DNA of 64,000 nt, from positions 1 through 64,000 of the forward strand of contig JAKCPI010007789.1 of the NCBI GenBank assembly GCA_023213315.1, read 5' to 3'. The stretch comes from Euborellia annulipes. Its lineage: Eukaryota > Arthropoda > Insecta > Dermaptera > Anisolabididae. Made by a program: the position numbers and the translations under genes. The notes below the pieces were generated by a model that was not told the origin of the DNA, did no database searches, and saw only the letters and a program-made list of their open reading frames with translations. Every line of letters begins with the position of its first letter. Positions within the stretch are counted from its first letter, which is position 1. Of this stretch, positions 21,557 through 31,815 are shown in pieces.

Positions 21557-21683
21557 TACTTTGTTTCAAATTCAAAGATTTTTTTTGTTGATTCGAACAA
21601 GATTAGAGGTTGGGAACACCAAAATTTTAACTTTCAAAAATGATCGGTATAACCAAGAGACATATCTTCTTCTCTTCTCTTCT

Positions 21684-22109
21684 TCAAGTGCCATGCCCGT
21701 TCCGGACGTTGGCTATCATCATAGCGATTGAAGCCTTGTCGCAGCTCTTCGGAACAACTCCACCGAAGAAAGTCCAGACCACTCTCGTAAATTCCTTAAC
21801 CACGAGATACGCCGACGTCCTGGACCTCGATTTCCGAAGATCTTCCCCTGTATCACCAGATGAAGGATTTTGTATTTTGATGGGTTCCTCATGACATGAC
21901 CAAAATATTGCAGTTTTCTTTTTTTGATGTTGAGGAGCAGTTCTCTCTCCTTTCCAACATGGCGTAAAACTTCAGCATTGGTCACGTGGTCCACCCAAGA
22001 TATTCTAAATAGTCGTCGGTAGATCCACATTTCAAATGCTTCAATTTTCTTCTCTGTTACTCCGGTCAATGTCCAGGCCTCCATTCCATACAAGAGACAT
22101 ATAGGCCTA
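21684..22109 (-). pseudogene. RTE-type non-LTR retrotransposon, C-terminal fragment with frameshift
   Basis: The minus-strand frame from about 22107 begins CLLYGMEAWTL and contains EAFEMWIYRRLFRISWVDHV, ELLLNIKKRKLQYFGHVMR and GNRGPGRRRISWLRNLREW. This is the conserved C-terminal region, after the reverse transcriptase, of RTE-like endonuclease-reverse transcriptases in arthropods. The frame breaks near 21722; one frame over, AMMIANVRNGHGT continues to the stop at 21684-21686, as in relatives. The copy is 5' truncated just inside TAGGCCTA (22102-22109). No catalytic domain is left, so it is a dead fragment. Confidence 0.85.
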
Positions 22110-22139
22110 AATATAAACTGGCAATGGGTTGTTAGTAGG

Positions 22140-22262
22140 CCTATCTCTCTTCAGTTATGTGTATCAGACCTGACACGTTGTGGTTACTCTGAGGAGTGAC
22201 TTTCATGGGAATAATACTGAGGTGGGTTCCCGTTTCCTTCCTCATGCGCATTACTAACTTGA
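22140..22262 (-). repeat. SINE middle-region fragment
   Basis: Minus strand: CCCACCTCAGTATTATTCCC, ATGAAAGTCACTCCTCAGAG, TAACCACAACGTGTCAGG, as in the SINEs at 32.7 and 41 kb. TAGGCCTA stands at both sides (22136-22143 and 22282-22289). Confidence 0.6.
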
Positions 22263-22302
22263 TTTGTTATTCTCATTCTAGTAGGCCTATCTGACCCACC
22301 AG

Positions 22303-22440
22303 CGTTAAAAAATGCTATTCTCTAAACAAAGTTTTAACTGCGACGTTAACATGTTGCTTTTATCTCAAAGCTGTCAAAATCTTAAACTTACTTTTTGTTT
22401 AAAGACGCCAATTTGAAGCATTAAATACGGCATTAAAAAG
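22303..22440 (-). mobile_element. Family B MITE, partial copy
   Basis: AGCGTTAAAAAATGCTATTC, AAACAAAGTTTTAAC and GTTGCTTTTATCTCAAAGCT match the complement of 3170-3260 in the family B element; the left arm is mostly gone. Confidence 0.6.
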
Positions 22441-23330
22441 GCATCCCCTATCTCTCTCTCTCTTAATCTGTTTCTGAATAACTGAGATCTCGCTGTAAAT
22501 ATTATGCCTATTTTTCTGACCTATCTATCTCTATATCTGAATAAGTGATAAGCCGGGGGGAAGCCTTATTCATATATTATTAATATTTCAAAATAAAAGA
22601 TTTAGTATTTTATTATAATTTTAGCAAATTATCATAAGAATTTTAAAAATATTTAAATATAAACCTATTTCTTCTCGATACTTATGAATTCACTCTTGGT
22701 TAACAACAGTAAATCTGGCCGCTTCTAATTGGATATACCTCGTTTCAGATATGTTTATGAATCAATCAACTAAAATCTATAATTAAGAGACCTCCATATT
22801 TCGATATCGAAAATGTTCAGGTTTTCGTTTGATCTCCTCAAATTGAGGTCTCCTGAACGCGTTTGAACCATTTTAGGCGAGGTGTCTGTATGTGTGGGAA
22901 TCCAAACGTGTAGGTTTCTCCTCCTATCAGTTTATATGTGTGCGGTCTAACACTAAAAAGCTTTAAATAATCTATTTAAAATTTTAAATATCCTTCTTTT
23001 CATTCCATGTGGAGATTAAATTTATTGAGCTTTTTTTTTTTTAAATATATTCTGATAGTATTTAATTTAATTGTTGAAGTGGAAATTTACAACCTGTAAG
23101 GTAAATTGAAGAGATGACTCATCAGGGGGTAACGAAAAATGCTACGTTCAGAAGTGGGAATGTTTAAAAGGTAACAGAGAGAGGGGTGGGGGATTTCAGC
23201 GCCACACTTCTCACTCTGGGCCAAGGATTAGTGAATAGTGCTCATTTTACTTTTTTTTTTTTTGTTATTTTGGAAATGGAATTAATTAACATTTAGTGCA
23301 ATCATTTAAAGCTGTAATTTTAACGCGAGT
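22441..23330. other. AT-rich DNA, no gene seen
   Basis: Includes ATTTCGATATCGAAAATG and a stretch resembling a diverged family A module (GAGGTCTCCTGAACGCG near 22843). Nothing else supported. Confidence 0.35.
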
Positions 23331-23472
23331 TATTTTTACTTTCTCTTACCTCTATATATGTTAATATATAGAGAGAGAAAGTATTGGTTTCATGTCAAAA
23401 ATTCGATGACGAGATTTTGATGGATATACACGTTTTGAGTGCCCCTGAATCCAAAAAAGTGGTTTTCGCAAC

Positions 23473-23736
23473 CAAGAGCGGGTCCAGAGGTGTTTCTCGG
23501 GGGGGGGGGGGGTTATCTGGTGTGACTGGCTACACAGCACACATTTTTTTCTTAATTTCGGTAATTTAAAGGCGCATTCTGTACTTGTTTGCCAGAATAT
23601 AAATACAAATCAAATTTTTAAGTATTAATTTTTAAAATTTTACATTCAAAATAAATTTTTTTTTTGAAAAAAAGTATTTTTTTTCAAATCTCGGGGGGGG
23701 GGGGATAATTACCCCCCCCCCTTGTATCCGCCCTTG
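23473..23736 (-). mobile_element. hAT-type MITE, CAAGGGCGGA family, copy 2
   Basis: 8-bp duplication with one mismatch, TTCGCAAC (23465-23472) and TTCGCATC (23737-23744). Orientation is opposite to copy 1. It contains two long G runs and one C run. Nested in family A; the short + ORF spanning its left border is chimeric and meaningless. Confidence 0.9.
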
Positions 23737-23910
23737 TTCGCATCATGGTCTATCTACTGTATTTGTCTGTGTGTGTGTGTGTTGATGTGAGAAAAAGAAC
23801 GAAAAGAGCTAGGAGGTTGAAAATTTATATTTAAGTTTTTAGGTACCCATTCTGAGACGTGACACGAAGCTTTTGAACAAAATCGGCCAAAAAGTATTAG
23901 TACGTTACTG

Positions 23911-24197
23911 CAGCGGCGTAACTAGCCTTTGAGGGCGGAGGGGGCGAAGCTCAACTGGGGCGCCGTGGTTTCGTTCGACCTTTTTTTTAGTATTAGAATC
24001 TCGTTCGATCTTTTTTTGTAATTTCCCTCCGGATTTGTGATATAAAATGATTTTATTATAAAATTTCAAAAAAAATAGCCAGAGATTTTGGGAAAAAGCC
24101 AAAAATCTGGAGGTGCGAGGGGCGCCAAAAGCTTGATGCGCCTGGGACGGGGGGGGAGGGCGAGCGCCCCCTTCGCCCACACCTGGGTACGCTACTG
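23911..24197. mobile_element. hAT-type MITE with CAGCGGCGTAACTAG ends
   Basis: Perfect 8-bp duplication CGTTACTG (23903-23910, 24198-24205). Left CAGCGGCGTAACTAG and right GGGTACGCTACTG form the imperfect inverted repeat. Interior GGGCGAAGCTCAACTGGGGC and a TTCGTTCGA duplication. The 110-codon minus ORF is a shadow. Nested in family A. Confidence 0.9.
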
Positions 24198-25017
24198 CGT
24201 TACTGATGTACTCTTCCAGTTTTTTTGATTTTCTCAAAATTCACTCTAACGATTTTGATTAAAATTCATAAATCAATTATTTTTTAGATGCTCATTTTAC
24301 CCTTGAAATTGTTTGAAGAACACTATACTATTATACTTCATAGGAAAGAGGAGGGGAAGAAATAGTAACAAAACAAAAATATTTTCCCATGTTTATTATA
24401 AATTTTACATCTTGAATTCTAATATATTGTCGATACAAAAAATCTGCTGTGCGACCAGTCACACCAGGCTTTTTTTCTTTTCAACTACTGCACAAACCAA
24501 TAATTATTTTTTTTTTTAAACCCACAATATTCTAATTTATTCCCTTCTAATTATCATAATTATTCTCCTTATTTTGATTGGAGACGGAATTCAATAGAAA
24601 TCAATCAAAAACTCCTGTGGGATGTGAGCGAATGAATGAATTGAATATTCAAAAGTTTACTATAGGAGTGAAGGAAGGAAAAAACCCAACCCGTTGGGTG
24701 AATCTCCAATTGCCCTCTCTCTCTCTCTATCTATCCAAGGGAGCCGATTAGAATGAATGAAATATACATAACACAACTACAATACCGAGATTCGTCATGT
24801 GATGGGTGATTAATTAGAAATGACATAATGGTCCCATCTGAAAATGAAATCCTATTTAGGTGTTTATTTATTTATAGGGATGACCATCTTTTTATCTCAT
24901 CGGAAATTTCCAACCAGACAGGGTGGTCATTTATATTTTTTCAAATGTGTTTATTTAAAAAAATTGACAAGAAATATCAGAAAACTTTTCTAAAACCGAT
25001 GTTTGTTTGTTTTTTTG

Positions 25018-25070
25018 TCTTTTTCGGCATTGGAGAGCCATTAAAGATTATTATTATTATTATTATTAGC
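25018..25070 (-). repeat. SINE tail fragment with (ATT)n
   Basis: GTCTTTTTCGGCATTGGAGAG then CCATTAAAG and (ATT)n correspond to the shared SINE tail on the minus strand, next to a microsatellite. Confidence 0.5.
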
Positions 25071-25199
25071 ATTACAGTACAAATTTATTTAAATCAATTG
25101 AAGTACACATATTTTTTTTATAATAATAATGGCCGGTAAAGTGGTCGGGTTAACATCTCGTTTATTTCCCTATCATTTAAACAAGATAGAACTTTGCGT

Positions 25200-25330
25200 T
25201 CTGGTGCCAAAGGTCGAGAGTGCGCACCCCGTCCCAGGCGAGCAATTTATTTCACTTGAATCGGATACCAATCAATTGAAATAAATTAAAATGGGGTCTA
25301 AATGGCATCAGATGCCGAAAAAGACCTTAA
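25200..25330 (+). repeat. tRNA-type SINE, GACCCCGTCCC subtype
   Basis: GGTGCCAAAGGTCGAGAGTG, CCCCGTCCCAGGCGAGCAAT, a TTTCACTTGAATCGGATACC body and AATCAATTGAAATAAAT precede the tail TAAATGGCATCAGATGCCGA AAAAGACC. The A-box part of the head is lost. Confidence 0.65.
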
Positions 25331-25377
25331 ACAAATGATCGATTATTGAATAAATGTGGCTGAGGGCTTAATGATGA

Positions 25378-25545
25378 TGGAGTCAGAAAAATAACAAGAA
25401 ATTTTCTTTTATTTAGATTTTTGTCCTGACGGCTGACGTTTCGACCTGAGGTCTAGGCCATCTTCAGGCCGAAACGTCGGCCGTGAGGGAAATCTAAATA
25501 AAAGAAAATTTCTTGTTATTATTCTGACTCCATCACCTATAAACA
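25378..25545. repeat. Palindromic element with hammerhead-like core
   Basis: Outer arms GGAGTCAGAAAAATAACAAG and the complement ending TTCTGACTCCATCA; both arms carry AAATTTTCTTTTATTTAGAT. On the minus strand CTGAAGATGG (25458-25467), a loop and TCGAAACGTC (25435-25443); GAAACGTC also occurs on the + strand at 25471-25478. Arms are nearly identical, suggesting a recent fold-back. Confidence 0.75.
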
Positions 25546-26990
25546 AATTTTAATAAAGTTTTCAAACAAGTCTATGATTCTAAGATCATGAAGCAAGACC
25601 TCTACCTCTGGAAAAGGAACAGGAACTTTTAGATAATTAAGGTTTTGATTTTTCTCGTTTGTTTTTTTGAGTTTCTGCATCCCGAGTCATTTTGATTTAT
25701 GATAAATCGTATAGATTATATTATAATCTGCTTGGTCCACAAATGAGGTCTTGAAGTCACTATCCTCCTTAAAGAAAGGGATGAAAAATTTAATTTAATT
25801 TTTTTCAGTTATTGAATTTGTTAATAGTATCAGGGCTGTATTCAGAAAATTTTTTTGGGGTGGTTTTTTGAACGAATCTCTTCCTCTCAACAATGAATAC
25901 ATTTTAAAGAATATTTACGGGGTGTTTGATAACAATTAAAGGAAGAATTTCACGATTTGTTAACGAAACGTCGATAATTAAACAAAATATTTTTTTTTTT
26001 TCTTTCCTGACGACTTATTCTGTAATTCTGAGAGCGACCTCGCTAAAATTTGATCCCATTATATTTATTTGTATTTAATTGGGAGGCATTTATTTTAAAT
26101 AAACAAACAAGGATTGTTTCTCATTCCAAGAGCAGGCCGTGGCCTTTTTGGGTTTGAATTTCAAATGAAATGAATTTCTTCACGTATCCACGTAAAATAA
26201 TAATTACGTCTTATGACGTCATTTTCCTCTCTTTGATTTAATAATATAAATATCATGCTTAGGGAATCTTAAAAATGTAAGTCCTTAAAATCTCTAAGGT
26301 GTCAGTCGATGTTAAGGGCGTCTTAAATAAAATATTATTTCAATTTACATTGTTTCAACTTACATTGTACAATACATGGAACTTAAAAATTTCAGAATAT
26401 TTTTTCACGTATCCATGTAAAAGAATAAAAGAAAATTGATCATTAAGCGTAAATTTTGTCCCTATCTCGTATCATATCTATACGACTGAAACGTTTAGTC
26501 TTTTTAATCATTAATTGAATTTATTATGATTATTATAATTTTTCTTCTTAGAAGGAATGTTGTCGTCTGAGGGATCGCGATGTCTGCATAGAGATAAACA
26601 TTTTTTTTCCTCTTTTGTGGTGAGGATAAATTATTACTCCAATTAACTGATGATGGTCTTTTAAAATGGACATTTAAAAAAAATAAATAGTCCAGGGCGT
26701 TTCCTCTTCACCCTCTCACTCTTACGTCCTATTTTGGTAGCCAATTATTTTTTTTTTTAAGATAGTATCTTGATTTTCAAAATGATTAGATTCCTTTTTT
26801 TCTTTTGCTAACTGATACTATAAATTTAAGAATTCTGATAATATTTTACAATGGTGTATGGGAGGCGAGTTCAAAATTTTGTGAATTTTAGAAAAAGCGA
26901 TATAGAAATGATTTCTTTATTCCTGGTTGGGATAATTTTAATTTTACTATATTTCTTTGCCTATTTTGCTTTTTTTTTTCTATCTTTCCT
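25546..26990. other. AT-rich DNA, no gene seen
   Basis: One lone GAAACGTC (25967-25974) without CTGANGA nearby. A frame near 26550-26600 after TTCTTCTTAG is short and not convincing. Nothing else. Confidence 0.35.
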
Positions 26991-26994
26991 ATAA

Positions 26995-27392
26995 AGTGTG
27001 CTTCAAACAATTTCAAGAGCAAAATGAGAATATACATTTTAAAGAGCACCTAAAAAATAATTGATTTATGAATTTTAATCAAAATCGTTCGAGGTAATTT
27101 TGAGATAATCGAAAAAAAAAAACTAAAAAAGTACATCAAAGTACTAGTACTATTTGGTCCATTTTGTTCAAAAGCTTCGAGACACGTCTCAAGGGCTTAA
27201 AAATAAAATTTCAACCTCCTAGCTCGTTTTGTTGTTGAGATATGTTCTCAGGTAGACAATTTTGCGGGACACACTTTTTTGGACTCAGGGGACCTCAAAA
27301 CATGTATTTTCATCAAAACCTCCTCATCAAATTTTTGACATGAATCTAATACTTTCTCTATATATATTACATATATTGCTAAAAAGAAAGTA
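26995..27392 (+). repeat. Family A repeat, 3' half
   Basis: GCAAAATGAGAATATACATT, GTACATCAAAGTACTAGTAC, GGACACACTTTTTTGGACTC, AATCTAATACTTTCTCTATA and the end GAAAGTAAAA, in the family A order. The CA tract of other copies is absent. Confidence 0.7.
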
Positions 27393-27629
27393 AAATTAAA
27401 TGAGAAGTTTTCTAAAATTGGAGGTTTTTAAATACCCTTTAAATAACGATTAAATAATTTAATATAAAACGATCTTTAATATCAATTTAATTTTATTTAT
27501 TTCACGCATTTTGACATCGGAATGAATTATTGCATTGTAGAAGAATAGATACATTTTTGCGTTAGTGGCTATTTATAGATGGAATGGGAAATGTATTATA
27601 GCTTGCTAAAATATAAATAAAATATCGTT

Positions 27630-27796
27630 AAGAAGGCGCCAGGAGGCCATAAAACAAGCCATTTGCTGCTACGTGGCTGCGGAGTCTCCACATGGCGCCA
27701 GTCAAGGGGGGTCGAGGGAGGGGGACTCTCCAGCATAAATTACCTCTCTCCCCCAATTACCCCTCTCTTTTTCTATCGAGGTGTTATTTCATCGTT

Positions 27797-27829
<33 letters not shown>

Positions 27830-27830
27830 A
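27630..27830. promoter_or_regulatory. GC-rich patch with GGCGCC, GCCAT and CTCTC motifs
   Basis: AAGGCGCCAGGAGGCCATAA, CACATGGCGCCAGTC and several CTCTC tracts lie within 150 bp, followed by a run of T of about 31 bases. Composition differs sharply from the flanks. A conserved regulatory element is possible but unproven. Confidence 0.25.
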
Positions 27831-28144
27831 GAATTTATTCAAGTGGGCTGAAAAAGAATTAAGGGCCTATTTAGGAAATGAAATATAAATAAATTTTTAC
27901 TATTTATTTAAAAGATATTTGTTTATAAAGAAGAGGTCTATAGAGTAACTAAAGGGTGGCTGCTTAACCGAAAGTATCAATTCGTAATTATTTTCAAATG
28001 AAAACATTTTCTGGGAATCTATTCCCCTCAAGATACTTATTTAAGCAATTTTAAAGCTCAAAAACCAAATTGATAATTAATAGGCTTTAATCCAAAGAAT
28101 TCACTGTTGGAACATTCTTAAATTTAATAATTAAATAAATTACA

Positions 28145-28395
28145 CAAGGTTAAGTTTCAAAAGAATTTTATTTTAGCTTATGGGCATTACGACGTTAATA
28201 TGTCATCTACAGAGCTATGACACAAACTGACTATTAAATCTATTAACAATCTTATTTATATTTTATAATCTTATTTTATTCGAATATAAATAAGATTGTT
28301 AATAAATTAAATAGTCATTTTGAGTCATAGCTTTGAAGTTGACGTATTAACGTCGTAATGCCCATAAGCTAAAAAAAAGAAACTTAACCTTGTGT
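28145..28395. repeat. Palindromic element, hammerhead-like variant without GAAAC
   Basis: Arms ACACAAGGTTAAGTTTCAAA and the complement ending AACTTAACCTTGTGTT. In both arms CTGTAGATGAC or CTTTGAAGTTGAC, a loop TATTAAC and GTCGTAATGCC sit where the other elements have CTGANGA, stem II and GAAAC. A related shorter hairpin is at 38690-38830. Confidence 0.6.
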
Positions 28396-28514
28396 TATTT
28401 TCCTATGATTAGATGATAATGTAATTAAATTGATAATTAATAATGAGGAGAAATAGGGCAGCCGGGGAAGCAAATAAAGAACAAATATTCTTCTTTTTCT
28501 GCTTTATTGAATAA

Positions 28515-28562
28515 CAATGTCGACGTTTCGGCCGATTCTTCCAGCCTTTATCAGGACGTGTT
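28515..28562 (-). ncRNA. Mini-hammerhead-like motif, core changed
   Basis: Minus strand: CCTGATAAAGGCTGG, AAGAATCGGCC, GAAACGTCGAC. Stem II pairs GGC with GCC. The core reads CTGATAA, one base off the conserved CTGANGA. It lies in a 62-codon minus ORF that is incidental. Confidence 0.55.
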
Positions 28563-29024
28563 TTTGTTTTTCTCGTTAGAGGGGCAACAACTAACATTCT
28601 CTAACCTGTTAGATGCGAACATTCGTGGGTTAACATGACTTGTGGTTCAAGAGTGATCCAGCCTGAATAGGCCTGAGAAAATATTCTCAATATAAGATTA
28701 CTTTTAGGCTAAATTTTTATACGGACTGAGGATTTTATTTATTAACATTAAAGATAAAGGCGAAACGTCTCCGGAGTCGAGAAGAATTTATAAGGCTTTT
28801 TACTTGGCTACCTGCCCATATTAAAATCAAATATATTCACAGCCATCAAATCCTATTTATTTGTCCCTTTTTTAATGACCTTATAGGTTAGGATAATCCC
28901 TCATTTACTAGAATCGTATTTTAAATTTCTATCAAATTTTTCTCCACCATTTTTAGATTAAATTACTTCTCAAATTCTGGCAATTTTTTCAAAGTAAATT
29001 TGATCATGCCTAGAGCATATGTTA

Positions 29025-29230
29025 AGAAAGGCCCTGGCAGATGATGATTAGGACAAAGCGTGGATGGATATCCGAGGTGACCCGCAGGCTTGTGGTCGGA
29101 AAGTCTGGCGCCAGGTCGGGTGGCCAGATGTCTCTCGCAGATAGGGGCCAGACGGCTTCGTGGTTACCCTGCCGTGTCGATCTGGTCCAGAGGGGCAGCA
29201 TCCCTTCCTATGCCTATCACCTTTTAATTA
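29025..29230 (+). other. GC-rich island with short ORF, unknown
   Basis: About 200 bp of balanced composition with a 70-codon frame (29041-29253) inside AT-rich DNA. The product, beginning MMIRTKRGWISEV, is not recognised. It could be a decayed retroelement piece or exon; no splice sites stand out. Confidence 0.25.
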
Positions 29231-29464
29231 ATTTAGAAAAAAAAGTAATTTAAAACCACCAATTATCATTCTTTTAATAAATTTCTTTAAATTACTAAAA
29301 TTTCTCCTTAACTAATCAAATTTTAAAGCCAAGTCCATACTGCATGCAAAAGAAAGAGATTTGGTAATTAATAATAATGAAAAATGAATTAATATCTTAA
29401 TCTTTAATTGATATCACAATTTATAAAACACAATTTCTGTATTATTACTTGCTAGTGGTTCAAG

Positions 29465-29530
29465 TGATCCATTGTCCCAGGGAGTCGAACCCGGGATCAC
29501 CAACCTAACTGGGGAATCGGTGAACTAACT
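29465..29530 (-). repeat. tRNA-like fragment with B box
   Basis: Minus strand: CCAGTTAGGTTGGTGATCCC then GGGTTCGACTCCCTGGGACA. The T-arm and B box are intact, but the A box and acceptor stem are incomplete, so this is a tRNA pseudogene or SINE head, not a functional tRNA. Confidence 0.5.
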
Positions 29531-29650
29531 TTTCATAAATTCTCACATTCCCTATTAATAAAGATCTCAAAATAAAATTTGTCAAAAGTAAGCCATCAAA
29601 ATAATATAATCACCAAATATGTCGATTTATTGACATTATTCAATGTCATT

Positions 29651-29786
29651 CATGGGCGTAACTATGGGGGTCCCGGGGGAAGGGTGGGGCGCCCAAAGAC
29701 AATATGGGCCCTTTCGACCCCCCGGAGAATGACTGGTCCCATGCTCCACCCCCCCCCCCTAGCCAAATTCCCTAGCTACGCTCATA
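29651..29786. mobile_element. Short hAT-type MITE
   Basis: Perfect 8-bp duplication ATGTCATT (29643-29650, 29787-29794). Ends CATGGGCGTAACTATGG and CCCTAGCTACGCTCATA. Only 136 bp, GC-rich. The 81-codon ORF through it is incidental. Confidence 0.88.
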
Positions 29787-30129
29787 ATGTCATTCAAATG
29801 AAAAGGTCTCGAAATCTATTTTAATCCTTCCTCCTGTTGAGCAAAATATTAAATAAGATTTTGTTGGTGGTAATTACAAAATAAATTTATTTATTAAAAA
29901 AAGTGACTCATATTTAAAAAATTCAAAAAATGACCACTTTGACTTCTTATTAATAATATTCCCTTCATAATAAATTAATTATTAAATATTTTAACGGTAT
30001 TTTAATTGTTAGTTATTTCCCAAAGGATGGAAATTTTCATCAATGACATAACAACTTCGGTGTTTTTTTTTTCTTTTGAAACAGTTTCCGTGTGTGTCTA
30101 TTGATTGTGATTAGCTGTATCCGCATGAT

Positions 30130-30420
30130 AATAATAAACAGCCGGAGGGAACTGTCACTGTGGGTGGGCAAGCAACTCAGCTCAAGTTCATTAACGCTGC
30201 CAGAAATGCAAGCAGTCTCGTTTTCGAGCTCTTTGGCACTTGCCTTAGGCTTCATTCAGTTGGCAGCCTGCTAGCCCACTCGCGCGTTCAAGTCACTCGG
30301 GGAAGCACCGCCACAGGAGTGTCAAAACCCCCTCTCTTATCTCACCATATAGGCCTTAAAAATACTAATAAATCACCCAGTGAGAGGGAGTTGATTCGGG
30401 ATGAACTGAGATTCTAATAG
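30130..30420 (+). other. GC-richer patch with 85-codon ORF, unknown
   Basis: The frame from 30160 begins MGGQATQLKFINAARNASS; opposite-strand frames are also open because of composition. No family recognised. Possibly an exon or a regulatory patch. Confidence 0.25.
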
Positions 30421-30624
30421 AAGAGCGTTTCTTTTTATTTGTCAAAATTTTATTTAGGAAAAGGCATCTTGAAATACGAAATTAGAGATTTATTTTAAAA
30501 ATCAAGACAAGCAATAGCAATATTTTCTTACGAATAAAATGGTGAGTCGGAAAGGACTTCTTTTAGTCATGTTAAGAACCATTGTAGCTAAGACTAGCTA
30601 ATTTTTCATCTTCTATTAGTAAAG

Positions 30625-30853
30625 CAAGGGGGGTAATTACCCCCTTCCCTCGAGATTTGAGAAAAATATTTTTTTTGTGAAAAAAATTTTATTTTTAATA
30701 TGAAATTTTAAAAATTAATACTTAAATATTTTATTTATATATATATTCTGGTAAACAAGTAGAGAATGCACCTTTAAATTACCAAAAATAAGAAAAAATT
30801 GTGTGCTGTGCGACCTGTCACACCAGATTACCTCCCCCCTGAATCCGCCACTG
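30625..30853 (+). mobile_element. hAT-type MITE, CAAGGGCGGA family, copy 3
   Basis: Perfect 8-bp duplication TAGTAAAG (30617-30624, 30854-30861). The left end is internally deleted to CAAGGGGGGTAATTAC, while the right keeps GAATCCGCCACTG, closer to the classical hAT end CAGTGGCGGA. Confidence 0.9.
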
Positions 30854-30869
30854 TAGTAAAGTATCATAA

Positions 30870-31365
30870 TAACAACAAAATTTCTTGAAGTTGTGTCTGT
30901 GATGTGATTATAATAGTGGGATGGAAACATCAGCCAAATTGGAATGCTCGAGGTTCAATAAAACTTCCAGAATAAGACGTTTTGGCCTGAATTAATTTGA
31001 TCATCTTTAGTTAATGGAATTATAGACATATCGTTAAGCGCACATGTGGTCAAACCAGGATTTGTCAATAATAAAATTGATTTGCTTCATACAAAATTAT
31101 ATGACTCCTGTGCCCAAGATCAGAGATAAATGATAATACGCGATATGTGTATAGTTTCTGATAACTGAAGAAGGCCAAATAAATTCAGGCCGAAACGTCT
31201 TATTCTGGGAGTTTTATTGATCCTCGAGCATTCCAATTTGGCTGATATCTCTCCATTATAATAAGAGCAAAATTTTTGTTCATTAGAATTTTTGTTGAAG
31301 TTGTGGCTGTGACTATGTGCTTATAATCACATCACAGCCACAACTTCAAGAATTTTTTTTAAATT
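30870..31365. repeat. Palindromic element with two hammerhead-like motifs
   Basis: Arms share CAGCCAAATTGGAATGCTCG and its complement. The antisense arm has CTAAAGATGATC and GGCCAAAACGTC; the sense arm the better CTGAAGAAGGCC-N-GGCCGAAACGTC (31165-31199). GAAGTTGTGGCTGTGA hairpins occur at both outer sides (30880 and 31296-31345). Confidence 0.7.
31160..31206 (+). ncRNA. Mini-hammerhead-like motif, conserved core
   Basis: CTGAAGA, stem II with GGCC pairing GGCC across AAATAAATTCA, then GAAAC and GTC. ATAA upstream can pair with TTAT downstream as stem I. Every core base of the hammerhead consensus I can check is present. Stem III is limited to the self-complementary ACGT, as in the dimer-forming small variants. 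Confidence 0.65.
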
Positions 31366-31815
31366 TTTTATATTATCGTCGTTCACAAATTTCCTAATTA
31401 TATTTCATCAATAAGAATGTATGTAGTGGAGTTTTATTATTTAGACATTGCAAATTTATTCGTTTTTCTTTGGAAGGAAGTCAACCCAAATAACAAATTC
31501 ATTAATTCAATTTTTGATTGATTGCTCTAGAACTCCTCCACGCATGCTCAGCTCTTAATTTAGATTCAACTGCGCATGCCTAGAGCGGCAAACTAAAAGT
31601 ACTCTCTAGATACGCTAGAAATTAATTTTGGATGGCTGCCAAGTTTAAAAATCAATCTTTTATGATTTATTTTATAATTAATTACGGTGTATAATTTAAA
31701 TATTTTCCACGTTAAGATTATTCATTAACGAAATGGAAGGGGACGTGACGCAACGATCCTCCTTCCCCTTTAAATTATTTTTTCATGTGAAATAGGAAAT
31801 TTTATTACTATTTAA

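Larger units (their letters stand above)
23335..24475 (-). repeat. Family A repeat, near full length, with two hAT MITEs nested
   Basis: Starts ACTTTCTCTTACCTCTATA (hairpin), TTGGTTTCATGTCAAAAATT, GTTTTCGCAAC, is interrupted at 23473-23736, resumes GTCTATCTACTG and AAAAGAGCTAGGAGGTTGAA, is interrupted again at 23911-24197, resumes GATGTACTCTTCCAG, and ends with GTCGATACAAAAAATC and GCGACCAGTCACACCAG. Both inserts carry 8-bp duplications, so family A is older than both. Confidence 0.8.

Noticed and set aside
23905..24237. 110-codon minus-strand ORF
   Set aside because: It covers the hAT MITE at 23911-24197 almost exactly, so it is an incidental frame of a noncoding element.
26540..26620. Exon after TTCTTCTTAG reading KECCRLRDRDVC
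   Set aside because: Short, with no donor at a suitable place and ending in a stop soon after.
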